The notes: generated by a model not told the origin, from the letters alone. A DNA stretch of 8,531 nucleotides from Methanoculleus marisnigri (GCA_002503885.1 DASQ01000111.1:1-8531), one strand, 5' to 3'. Shown: positions 1-6,315, numbered from the stretch's first letter. Program-made: numbers and translations.

Positions 1-10
1 ACCATCGCGA

Positions 11-147
11 GGAGGAACGATCCCGGGCAGCCGGCAGGTCGTTCCTCCCGGTAGGCCCGCTTCCAAAAAGAGGCGAATGGCGGGCTATCCCAAAAACCGT
101 GTGCATGCAGTCCCGGGCTGCCGGATGCACGGCCTCCGTCTATTCGC
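11..147. other. Cluster of three hairpins in non-coding DNA
   Basis: Three inverted repeats follow each other. The first has perfect 10-bp arms (11-20 with 39-48). The second pairs 52-60 with 80-87 with one bulged base. The third pairs 97-106 with 125-132 with a two-base bulge. The loops of the first and third share a 14-base motif (21-34 and 111-124) that differs at one position. A further six-base match (74-79 with 142-147) could enclose the third hairpin. No reading frame here looks coding. It may be the 3' end or terminator of a gene left of the window, or a structured RNA; the strand cannot be decided. Confidence 0.5.
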
Positions 148-648
148 TATGCCTATTGGACATTTGTAACAAAATATAATCATTAAAACCTAAACTCCCG
201 GAAAAGTTAGGCGCATTGTTCCACCAATCCCGTGATAAATCTCTTTTTTTCGGAAATATCTCTGTAATCCTATTAGAATCGAAAGGCCAAGCGGATCGCA
301 GTGCCTAAATTTTATAGGCACATTACGCCTCAGTAAGCCGGACATAAAAGGGAGAAAGGAAGCGAATAATGGTGAAAGGAGCCACTATCGTGAGAATAGA
401 TGGTCCCGTGCGCCTAATCGCTACGGGAGGTTAGGGTCATACTGCATACTCCCGGATAAACCTGACCCGGCAGGGTGGGGTGCAAAGAGGCCACGCCACG
501 GGGTAGTGCTCCAGCATATACCTGATAATTGATCTCAGAGGATCCGACCGAATTACGTTGCGCACCAACCCGGGTTCATGACAAAAAATAACCTGGGGAG
601 AAGATTTCCATTATCGGGCTCTGGTGAAGCTCTATTTCGGCAGTCATT
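148..648. other. AT-rich non-coding stretch with a dyad and a possible RNA start
   Basis: I see no convincing protein gene here. There is an imperfect dyad at 189-211 and a perfect 7-bp dyad at 301-321 (GTGCCTA/TAGGCAC). A TATA-like ACATAAAAG at 342-350 would place a transcript start near 369-372. Downstream, 404-409 pairs with 423-428, and two further complementary pairs at about 428-467 (AGGTT/AACCT and GGGTCA/TGACCC) cross each other, so they could form a pseudoknot or alternative folds. A 21-codon frame (369-434, stop included) begins at the predicted start. It could be a leaderless microprotein, but nothing supports its translation. A small non-coding RNA is equally possible. Confidence 0.35.
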
Positions 649-925
649 CTTCCCCGACGAGATTGGTGCCGAACTCGGCTCGTCCCTGAGTTCGACCTTT
701 TATCTCAAGCATCTCCTCATGCCGTGGACCGTGGTGGCTATCGCCAGGGGGAGACCCCCTCCCCGGTCTCGCGCGAAGATCCGCATACCTCACCACCCCA
801 CCCCGCCCGGCCTCCGGCCTCCTCCCCCGCCCCGGGGGGCGGGGGCAGTCATGGCGATACCCAATGGAAAGCCGTGCCCCGGATTGCAATCAATCGGGAA
901 TACCCGGATGGGATCTCAACAACGT
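649..925 (+). repeat. Structured intergenic repeat, copy 1
   Basis: This segment aligns over its length with 5998-6305. The best-matching core starts at 709. Conserved blocks are the first about 38 bases of the core, the linker at 765-791 (25 of 27 identical to 6150-6176), and the right part from about 824. An outer inverted repeat pairs TATCGCCA (739-746) with TGGCGATA (852-859). Inside are a 4-bp hairpin (809-819) and a strong GC hairpin (824-845). Compared with copy 2 it has lost about 20 bases around 747-760, including one arm of an internal stem. Frames through it have amino-acid content typical of GC-rich non-coding DNA. It lies 58 bp past the stop of the minus-strand gene at 984-1268. 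It could be a miniature mobile element, a terminator-like repeat or an RNA. Confidence 0.85.
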
Positions 926-983
926 TATGATCAGTTGTTTCGTAGGGCACTACCCGCCACGGGCTACGATGGGGACAAAACCA

Positions 984-1268
984 TCACCGGGCGTTGTAGC
1001 CGGCAGAGATCCCCTCGCGGCCTTCCAGGTCGTCGTAGGCGGCCACTTTGTACCCTGCATACCCGCCCCCGAGGTTCATCTGCAGGAGGACGAAGATCCG
1101 GAGGGCGGGATGCACCCAGATCGCGACATCGGCATCGTCCTGCTCCGGTATGAAGTTTAACGACTGGAGTGCTGCCCTGACATCGGCATAGTTTGGTGTC
1201 GACTGGATCATCTCCTCGATCTCCACCATCACGGCCCGCTGCTGCAGGATCTCGATATCCTCAAGCAT
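984..1268 (-). CDS. Small acidic hypothetical protein (94 aa)
   Basis: I do not recognise the family. The protein has a Glu/Gln-rich, probably helical first third (starting MLEDIEILQQ), a middle with acidic residues and an IWVHPALRI stretch, and a C-terminal part with a Gly-rich turn (NLGGGYAGYK). No signal peptide, clear membrane segment or Cys/His metal site is visible, so it is probably cytoplasmic. Codon choice is strongly GC-ending and natural, unlike the overlapping frames, which supports a real gene. The frame stays open upstream to 1421, but that extension is Arg/Pro-rich. I chose the ATG at 1268 because a TATA-like TTTTATA lies centred 26 nt upstream, which predicts a leaderless mRNA starting at that codon. 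It is divergent from the FHA-kinase-channel operon, and its 3' end faces repeat copy 1. Confidence 0.7.
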   Translation of the reverse strand: MLEDIEILQQRAVMVEIEEMIQSTPNYADVRAALQSLNFIPEQDDADVAIWVHPALRIFVLLQMNLGGGYAGYKVAAYDDLEGREGISAGYNAR

Positions 1269-1290
1269 GCCATCCCGATCGATCCCCTCG

Positions 1291-1297
1291 TATAAAA
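1291..1297 (-). promoter_or_regulatory. TATA-like box for the 94-aa gene
   Basis: TTTTATA on the minus strand is centred 26 nt before the ATG at 1268, the usual archaeal TATA-to-start distance, so the transcript probably begins at or next to the ATG. Read on the plus strand the same bases are TATAAAA and could also fire rightward, with a start near 1318 and a long leader for the FHA gene. Neither side shows a clear purine-rich BRE. Confidence 0.5.
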
Positions 1298-1407
1298 GAT
1301 GATCCGGGGCCGGATCCGGAGAAGAACCACGCATTCTGCGGCGCCGTCGCCACGTGGGAGCCCGGGGATTATGGTAGGTATGCCCCTGCCGGGATACAGG
1401 GTCGCCC

Positions 1408-1429
1408 GATGAAGTGCACAACCTTCATC
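1408..1429. promoter_or_regulatory. Perfect dyad upstream of the winged-helix/FHA gene
   Basis: GATGAAG (1408-1414) and CTTCATC (1423-1429) are perfect inverted repeats with an 8-bp spacer, ending 47 bp before the start codon at 1477. Size and symmetry suit a dimeric winged-helix operator, so self-regulation by the downstream gene is possible. It could instead form a hairpin in a leader RNA. No good TATA box is seen between it and the gene. Confidence 0.4.
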
Positions 1430-1476
1430 AGACACCTCGTGAAAACATACAGCAAAGAAGGCCGAACGGAGGACCT

Positions 1477-2277
1477 ATGACCAACGACGATGACTCAAGG
1501 ACACTGATCCTCGATATAGACACCGACGATCTGCAGGAGCTCTCCGAATACCTGGACGTGCTGAGCAGCAGCACGCGCTTGAAGATCCTGAAGGTCATCG
1601 AACGAAGTCCAAAAGATGTCCGGCAGATCTCGGCCGCGATCGAGACGAGTTACGAGAACACAAAGAAGCACCTCGACAAACTGCTGAGCATCGGGGTCGT
1701 CCGCAAAGAGGCCGGTCTCTCCCGCCCGACCGCAAAAGGTATTCACCCGGTCTGGAAATACTCGCTCGTGCCCGGGGGGCTCGAGGCGATCACGAGAAGC
1801 CTCGGGCTCTTCTCGAACCTGAAACTGACGCTCACGGATGCTGTGCTCGCGAAGAGACTTGCCGGTGTCCGGGAGACGTTCTCGGGAGAGTTCACCGGGC
1901 AACTCCCGGTCGTCATCCTCCTCGGCGGGTCGGAGGACGGCAGGGTCTTCCCGCTCGGGCATGACAACATCGCCATAGGCCGGGCGGACCCGGACGCACC
2001 CGGTCGAGCCGGGCAGGATATCGTCCTCGGCGAAGAGTACGCGGCGGTCACCCGCATATCGAGACCGCACGCCCGGCTCACCCGCCGCCGGGACGGTGCC
2101 TGGCTCATCGAGGACTGCGGCAGCACGGGCGGCACCTTCGTGAACGGTACGCCGCTCGACCGGGGCACGCGGCGGGAGCTCCACGACGGGGACCTCGTCG
2201 AACTCGCGAAAGGAGCGCCGGGGGCAACCCTCGTCTTCGTCGTCTCCGGGGGAGTGCCGGTGCCGGATGCTGCCTGA
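1477..2277 (+). CDS. Winged-helix DNA-binding protein with C-terminal FHA domain
   Basis: Of 266 residues, about 26-100 form an ArsR-like winged helix (LSSSTRLKILKVIE, a recognition region around 48-70, then a wing with a conserved-looking PVWKYSL). Residues about 145-257 form an FHA domain, a phosphothreonine-binding fold. Visible FHA landmarks are IGR (R169), ISRPHAR (S195, R196, H198) and the GSTGGTFVNG loop (216-224). In that loop the usual Asn of S-x-N-G-T is Gly218, which may change binding. A helical linker covers about 101-140. The start was chosen at 1477 because GGAGG (1468-1472) precedes it; an open extension to 1414 reads as non-coding. The stop overlaps the kinase start by 11 nt, indicating coupled translation. 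The likely role is a transcription factor that receives a signal through a phosphorylated partner, perhaps the adjacent kinase. Domains are clear; the partner is inference. Confidence 0.9.
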   Translation: MTNDDDSRTLILDIDTDDLQELSEYLDVLSSSTRLKILKVIERSPKDVRQISAAIETSYENTKKHLDKLLSIGVVRKEAGLSRPTAKGIHPVWKYSLVPGGLEAITRSLGLFSNLKLTLTDAVLAKRLAGVRETFSGEFTGQLPVVILLGGSEDGRVFPLGHDNIAIGRADPDAPGRAGQDIVLGEEYAAVTRISRPHARLTRRRDGAWLIEDCGSTGGTFVNGTPLDRGTRRELHDGDLVELAKGAPGATLVFVVSGGVPVPDAA

Positions 2278-3631
2278 ACGGGCGACCGTCCTGCTCCTCG
2301 CCGCCGGCCTGCTCCTCGCCGTCATCTGTCCCGGCGTCTCGGGAACAGGGGGGCCGCCGGAGCTCTCCGGCACCGACGCCGCCGCCATCGGGGCCGCCGG
2401 CAAGACACCGGGCGACGATACGGTCACCGCCCCCGGAAAGAGCGGAGACGCCCCCGGCCAGAACAAGGATAAGGGCAAGAGTACACCGGAAGCGACGCCG
2501 ACCGCCCTGCCCTCGCCCGAAGAGACCGTCACCCCGGGAGAAGAGCAGACGGAGGCGACGCCGGAGGTGACGGCAACCGCGACAGCCACAAAAACACCCC
2601 AGGATAACAGCCAGACGGCCACAGACCCGTTCCCCTGGGCCGGGGTTGCTCTGGCCCTCATCCTGCTCGGCGGTGCCTCCGTGCTCGGTGCCGGGTACCT
2701 GAAGAAGTCACGGGGAGCAGATGCCGGCGAAGCACCGGCGGGCACGACCATCCTCCCCGGCGCATACCGGACCACACTCTCCCACCCGGCCGGGTTCCCG
2801 CCCGAACTTGCAGGGCGGTACGGCCAGGTCGCCTTCGTCGGGAGAGGCGGGCTCGGGCAGGTCTTCTCGGCGGTCAGGCGTGATGACGGCCGGACCGTAG
2901 CGGTGAAGATCCCGGTCACCTACGATGAAGCGACCGGAAAAACCTTCATGAAGGAGATGCGGTTCTGGGAAGACCTCACCCACAAAAACATCGTGGCGGT
3001 CTACTCGGTCAACATCCTCCCGGTGCCGTTCGTCGAGATGGAATTCCTGCCCCGGACCCTGGAGGAAGTGGCAAAACCCGTCCCGGCGGAGACCGCCGCC
3101 CGCATCGCTGCAGGCATCGCCGCCGGGCTTGCCTACGCCCATGAGCGGGGCGTCGTCCACCGGGATATCAAGCCGAGGAACATCCTTCTCACGGACGACC
3201 TGACGCCGAAGATCACCGACTGGGGCATGAGCACGACGCTGGCAGCGACCCGGGACACCAGCATCGCCGGGTTCACCCTCGCGTATGCGGCCCCGGAGCA
3301 GATCGCCCCTGAGCGGTTCGGCAGGACCGATGCACGGACCGACATCTACCAGCTCGGCGTCGTCTTCTACGAACTGGTGACGGGGAAGACCCCCCATGCC
3401 GGCGAGAGCCTCGCCGGGCTTGCCGGGGCAACCCTCCAGGAGCAGCCGGTCCCGCCCTCGCGGATCGATCCAGGCCTCGCAAGCCTCGACCCGATCATCC
3501 TCCGGTGCCTCGCAAAGGACCCTGCCGACCGCTACCAGTCCGCCGGGGAAGTGCTCGATGCCATCGAGACCCTGATGAGAGAAGCAGGCGACACGACGCC
3601 GACCGGACCCACGGGGGAGGAGGAAGCGTGA
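2267..3631 (+). CDS. Membrane-anchored Ser/Thr protein kinase
   Basis: This 454-residue protein begins with a signal-peptide-like segment (about 5-25). A Pro/Thr/Ala/Glu-rich low-complexity region (about 27-120) follows and is probably outside the membrane, then one transmembrane helix (about 124-144, ending LKK), and a cytoplasmic kinase domain (about 185-440). Kinase landmarks are complete: glycine loop GRGGLGQVF (192-200), AVKIP with Lys214, alpha-C Glu230, HRDIKPRN (Asp300, Asn305), metal-binding DWG (318-320) replacing DFG, an AAPE motif (341-344) and Asp359 in DIYQLG. The activation segment is rich in Thr/Ser, suiting autophosphorylation. The catalytic domain is C-terminal, opposite to bacterial PknB-type kinases. 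Starting inside the FHA gene (11-nt overlap, with GGTG four bases before ATG) and sharing GTGA with the channel gene, it is surely co-transcribed. It probably phosphorylates proteins on Ser/Thr; its substrates and signal are unknown. Confidence 0.93.
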   Translation: MLPERATVLLLAAGLLLAVICPGVSGTGGPPELSGTDAAAIGAAGKTPGDDTVTAPGKSGDAPGQNKDKGKSTPEATPTALPSPEETVTPGEEQTEATPEVTATATATKTPQDNSQTATDPFPWAGVALALILLGGASVLGAGYLKKSRGADAGEAPAGTTILPGAYRTTLSHPAGFPPELAGRYGQVAFVGRGGLGQVFSAVRRDDGRTVAVKIPVTYDEATGKTFMKEMRFWEDLTHKNIVAVYSVNILPVPFVEMEFLPRTLEEVAKPVPAETAARIAAGIAAGLAYAHERGVVHRDIKPRNILLTDDLTPKITDWGMSTTLAATRDTSIAGFTLAYAAPEQIAPERFGRTDARTDIYQLGVVFYELVTGKTPHAGESLAGLAGATLQEQPVPPSRIDPGLASLDPIILRCLAKDPADRYQSAGEVLDAIETLMREAGDTTPTGPTGEEEA

Positions 3632-4308
3632 GGAACCCTCTCGCCCGGTATCTTGCCCGCGCGAGGGCCATGCAGTTCCACTACCTGCTCGCATCGCTCA
3701 TCCTTCTGCTCGCGGTCTACCCCTACGTAGGTGCAGGGCCGACCGGCCCGGCCGCCCTGAAGGTGCTCTCGTCCTTCATCCTGATCACCGGGGTCTACGC
3801 CGTGAGCAACCGGCGACGGCAGGTCGTGATCGCCGCCCTCCTCGCGGTTCCCGCCTTCGGCCTCGGCTGGCTCTACGTCATCACCGGGAATCCCGTAATC
3901 AGCACCGCCGAGAGCGTCTTCACGCTCCTCTTCTACGCCTTCACCGCGCTCGTCGGCCTCTCCCGGGTGCTCGGGGAACGCCGGATCACCACCGACACCA
4001 TCTACGGGGCGGTCTCCGTCTACCTCCTCATGGGCCTCACCTGGGCGACCGCCTACGGCCTCGTCGAGAGCATCAGTCCGGGATCGTTCTTCAGCAGCCA
4101 CCCGGACGGCGCCTTCACCTTCCCGACATTCATCTACTACAGTTTCGTCACCCTCGCGACGCTCGGCTACGGCGACATCACGCCGATCACCGACCAGGCC
4201 CGGTCGCTCGCCGTGCTCGAGACCGTGAGCGGGACCATCTATATCGCCGTCCTGATTGCCCGCCTGGTGGCGGCGGCCGGGTGGCTGCCGGAGACCGGCC
4301 GCGAGTGA
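3628..4308 (+). CDS. Potassium-channel-like membrane protein (Ion_trans_2 pore)
   Basis: These 226 residues are mostly membrane helix. Likely segments are at about 17-33, 42-59, 66-85, 92-112 and 125-147, then a pore helix (166-178), the filter TLGYGD (178-183) and a last helix (about 191-214). The filter is a conservative form of the TVGYGD potassium signature. The short C-terminus has no RCK/TrkA_N domain, and no row of voltage-sensor arginines is apparent. The GTG start overlaps the kinase stop as GTGA, with GGGGGAGGAGG at 3612-3622 as an excellent ribosome-binding site. The frame extends upstream only inside the kinase gene. Context suggests the channel is regulated together with, or by, the kinase. 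Potassium selectivity is inferred from the filter alone. Confidence 0.9.
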   Translation: MRNPLARYLARARAMQFHYLLASLILLLAVYPYVGAGPTGPAALKVLSSFILITGVYAVSNRRRQVVIAALLAVPAFGLGWLYVITGNPVISTAESVFTLLFYAFTALVGLSRVLGERRITTDTIYGAVSVYLLMGLTWATAYGLVESISPGSFFSSHPDGAFTFPTFIYYSFVTLATLGYGDITPITDQARSLAVLETVSGTIYIAVLIARLVAAAGWLPETGRE

Positions 4309-4338
4309 CGGCAACCTGGATATGGGATTAAAACAACT

Positions 4339-4404
4339 ATTTTCGGAATTCCTCCGATTAAAGCTACGAAAATTCTCGTTGTTAAAGCAAGATATTTATT
4401 TTCG
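4339..4404. promoter_or_regulatory. Promoter region of the SIMPL gene with ATTTTCG motifs
   Basis: An AT-rich intergenic stretch carries ATTTTCG at 4339-4345, its inverse CGAAAAT at 4367-4373 (a perfect 7-bp dyad), and ATTTTCG again at 4398-4404. A TATA-like TATTTATT at 4393-4400 overlaps the third copy and predicts a transcript start near 4422, giving a leader of about 8 nt. The motifs could bind a regulator, or the dyad could help end the upstream operon. Confidence 0.45.
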
Positions 4405-4429
4405 CCAAATCAAGTGATGATTGATACCT

Positions 4430-5167
4430 ATGCGAGGAAAAACAGCACTTCTGGGGATCGCTCTGATGGTCCTCTGCGCCGCGGTGATAGGGAACGTCAC
4501 CGCACAGTTGCCGGAGGAATCCAGAGACAAAGTGATCTACGTCTCCGGTACCGGCAAGGTGACGACCACACCCGACCAGGCGATCATCGTGTTCGCGGTC
4601 GAGACCGAGAACGCCGATGTTGCGACGGCGCAGCAGCAGAACGCCCGGCAGATGGATGCCGTGATCAACGCCTTAAAGAATGCCGGCATTCCGGCAAAAG
4701 ACATCCGGACCACCGGCTACAACATCATCCCGGTGACCGAGAGCAGCGACAGGCCCCTGACAACCTCCAGGGTCAAGTACTACCGGGTGATCAACAGCCT
4801 CGAGGTCACGTTAAACGACGTTAGCCGCGCCGGCGAGATCGTCGACCTGGCCGTCACCAGCGGCGCAAACCGGGTCGACCGGTTCTCGTTCACCTTGAGC
4901 GACGCAAAGCAGCAGGAGTTCCGCTCACAGGCCCTGACCGCCGCGGTAGCGCAGGCGCGGGGCGACGCAAACGCGGTTGCTGCAGCCATCGGCAAGACCA
5001 TCGTCGACGTCAAAGAGGTCAACGTAGGAGGTAACTACGTGCCCATGGCCTACGACAGCCGCTACTCGGGCATGGAGAAGGCAGCGGGCAGCGCTGTCCC
5101 GACCCCGCTTGAGGTCGGCGAGATCGACGTGACCGCCACCGTCTCCATCACCTACATCATCGGGTGA
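4430..5167 (+). CDS. Secreted SIMPL-domain (DUF541) protein
   Basis: The protein has 245 residues. An N-terminal signal peptide (about 1-25: Arg/Lys, then a hydrophobic LLGIALMVLCAAVIG stretch and an AQ junction) sends it across the membrane. The rest is one SIMPL/DUF541 domain, beginning VIYVSGTGKVTTTPDQA (about 35-51) and ending with VGEIDVTATVSITY, both hallmarks of the family. Related bacterial periplasmic and outer-membrane proteins (BP26/OMP28-like) can form ring-shaped oligomers, but their biochemical role is unsettled. The first part of the domain is rich in Gln/Asn. I prefer the ATG at 4430 over the in-frame TTG at 4421, which would leave almost no leader. GTGAT at 4414-4418 could pair weakly with 16S RNA. 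It is a single-gene unit with its own promoter and a pyrimidine/T-rich end after the stop. Confidence 0.9.
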   Translation: MRGKTALLGIALMVLCAAVIGNVTAQLPEESRDKVIYVSGTGKVTTTPDQAIIVFAVETENADVATAQQQNARQMDAVINALKNAGIPAKDIRTTGYNIIPVTESSDRPLTTSRVKYYRVINSLEVTLNDVSRAGEIVDLAVTSGANRVDRFSFTLSDAKQQEFRSQALTAAVAQARGDANAVAAAIGKTIVDVKEVNVGGNYVPMAYDSRYSGMEKAAGSAVPTPLEVGEIDVTATVSITYIIG

Positions 5168-5170
5168 CTG

Positions 5171-5186
5171 CTCCCTCTTTTTCGTC
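5171..5186 (+). terminator. T-rich terminator after the SIMPL gene
   Basis: Four bases after the stop lies CTCCCTCTTTTTCGTC, a pyrimidine-rich tract with five T (5178-5182). Archaeal termination commonly uses such T runs without a strong hairpin. Confidence 0.45.
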
Positions 5187-5297
5187 TGCAGGTCCGGGGC
5201 ACTCCGACCCCCGGGCCCTACCTCTCCCCACCCAATCTGCCCCATCGGGAAGCATAATCACTGCCAGGGAGAGACCAGAAGACAGGAGTCTGTTTTC

Positions 5298-5960
5298 ATG
5301 CTCACCATCACCGAAATCTACAACAACATCCCCTGCCGGGAGGGGCTCACAACGGACTGGGGGTTCTCCTGCCTGCTCAACGAGGCGGGCCTGCTCTTCG
5401 ACACCGGGGAACGCGGCGACGTCCTGCTCGCGAACATGCAGGCGCTCGGGATCGACCCGGCGTCTGTTGGGCGCCTCGTCCTCTCCCACGACCACCACGA
5501 CCATATCGGCGGCCTCGCGGCAGTTCTTGCTGCGAACCCCTCGATGGAGGTCTATGTCCACGACGCCTTCTCCGCAAAGACGCTTCGGCTGATCCGGGAG
5601 CATACCGAGCCCCGGATCGTCAGTGAGTGGACGGAGATCGCTGACGGCATCGCCGTGACCGGCCCGCTCGGGACCGATATCCGGGAACAGTCGCTCGCGA
5701 TAACCGTGCCGGACGGCTATCTGATCGTCACCGGGTGCGCACACCCGCATATCAGCCGGATCGTCGACCGGGTCTCCCGGGTCGGGCCGGTGTGGGGCGT
5801 CATCGGCGGGCTGCACACCGTCACCGGCCAGGACATGGATGCACTCGCCGGGGTGACGTACCTCTCGGCATCGCACTGCACCAATAAGATCGGGGAGATC
5901 GCAGAGCGGTACCCGGCCTCCTTCCGCCCGGGCGGGGCCGGGAAGGTGCACCGGATCTGA
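5298..5960 (+). CDS. Metallo-beta-lactamase-fold hydrolase, COG1237 type
   Basis: This 220-residue protein has an MBL-fold metal site. Its SHDHHDHIGG motif supplies His64, His66, Asp68 and His69; further ligands are likely His149 (GCAHPH), with GGLH (170-173) and SHCT (His193) near the C-terminus. This order matches COG1237, the group often annotated as 7,8-dihydropterin-6-methyl-4-(beta-D-ribofuranosyl)aminobenzene-5'-phosphate synthase-related and linked in methanogens to methanopterin synthesis. That link is not proven for this subgroup, so I leave the substrate open. It has no signal peptide and should be cytoplasmic. Length is slightly short for the family (often about 250), with a compact middle. 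The ATG at 5298 has GGAG nine bases upstream. A TATA-like GCATAATCA near 5253 would serve a separate promoter. It ends convergent to the MscS gene, with repeat copy 2 between. Confidence 0.85.
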   Translation: MLTITEIYNNIPCREGLTTDWGFSCLLNEAGLLFDTGERGDVLLANMQALGIDPASVGRLVLSHDHHDHIGGLAAVLAANPSMEVYVHDAFSAKTLRLIREHTEPRIVSEWTEIADGIAVTGPLGTDIREQSLAITVPDGYLIVTGCAHPHISRIVDRVSRVGPVWGVIGGLHTVTGQDMDALAGVTYLSASHCTNKIGEIAERYPASFRPGGAGKVHRI

Positions 5961-5997
5961 ACGGTTCTGAAAAAAGGGCTCTTTTGAAACCCTATTC

Positions 5998-6305
5998 TGG
6001 TCTTCCTCCCTATCCTGATGAGGCCGGTGCCAGACCCGGCCTATCCCCGGGACGACCTTTTTTTTCTCGGGCATCTCCTCATGCCGTGGACCGTGGTGGC
6101 TATCGCCATTGGGGGTGGGGCTGACGGGGAGGGGGTCTCCCCCTCCCCTGTCTCGCGCGAAGATCCACATATCTCAGGCCCCACCCCGCCCGCGCTTCGC
6201 GCTCCTCCCCCGCCCCGGGGGCGGGGGCAGTCATGGCGATACCCGGTGGAAAGCCGTGCCCCGGAGTGCGGCCATCCGGAACAACAGGTGGGGTTTCAAC
6301 AAAGC
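5998..6305 (+). repeat. Structured intergenic repeat, copy 2 (more complete)
   Basis: This is the longer copy of the element at 649-925; the core starts at 6071. Nested pairing is extensive. The outer stem is 6101-6108 with 6234-6241. Stem A is 6112-6124 with 6174-6187 (one bulge). Stem B is a perfect 10-bp hairpin, 6126-6135 with 6139-6148. Stem C is 6192-6195 with 6199-6202. Stem D is about 9-10 bp, 6207-6216 with 6218-6227. Stem C differs from copy 1 at two base pairs, both compensated. A run of eight T (6058-6065) precedes the core on the plus strand, while A runs at 5970-5975 and 6308-6313 give T runs on the minus strand, so the gap may also act as a two-way terminator. It fills the convergent space between the MBL and MscS genes. 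Confidence 0.88.
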
Positions 6306-6307
6306 CG

Positions 6308-6313
6308 AAAAAA
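6308..6313 (-). terminator. T-run terminator of the DUF432-MscS operon
   Basis: On the minus strand the MscS stop TAA is followed within two bases by six T in TCTTTTTTC, a typical archaeal T-tract terminator. The structured repeat lies just beyond it. Confidence 0.55.
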
Positions 6314-6315
6314 GA

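Noticed and set aside
360..530. RNase P RNA or SRP RNA
   Set aside because: None of the conserved core motifs of either RNA could be found, and the region is too short.
500..575. tRNA-like stretch with GGGGTAGTGC and a later CACCA
   Set aside because: No acceptor stem, anticodon arm or T-loop (GTTCGA) can be formed in the right order.
578..1160. Plus-strand frames crossing repeat copy 1 and the 94-aa gene
   Set aside because: Their products are Pro/Arg-rich with no domain and lie opposite a better minus-strand frame.
1495..2919. Long minus-strand open frame of 474 codons across the FHA and kinase genes
   Set aside because: It is antisense to two clear domain proteins, and its product is Arg/Pro/Ser-rich with no domain. 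Long antisense frames are expected in GC-rich genes.
5157..6170. Minus-strand frame of 337 codons sharing a GDSHHGPRHEEM stretch with a frame in repeat copy 1
   Set aside because: The shared peptide comes only from the shared repeat DNA; the rest is antisense to the MBL gene. The repeat has indels and compensated hairpin changes that fit structure better than coding.
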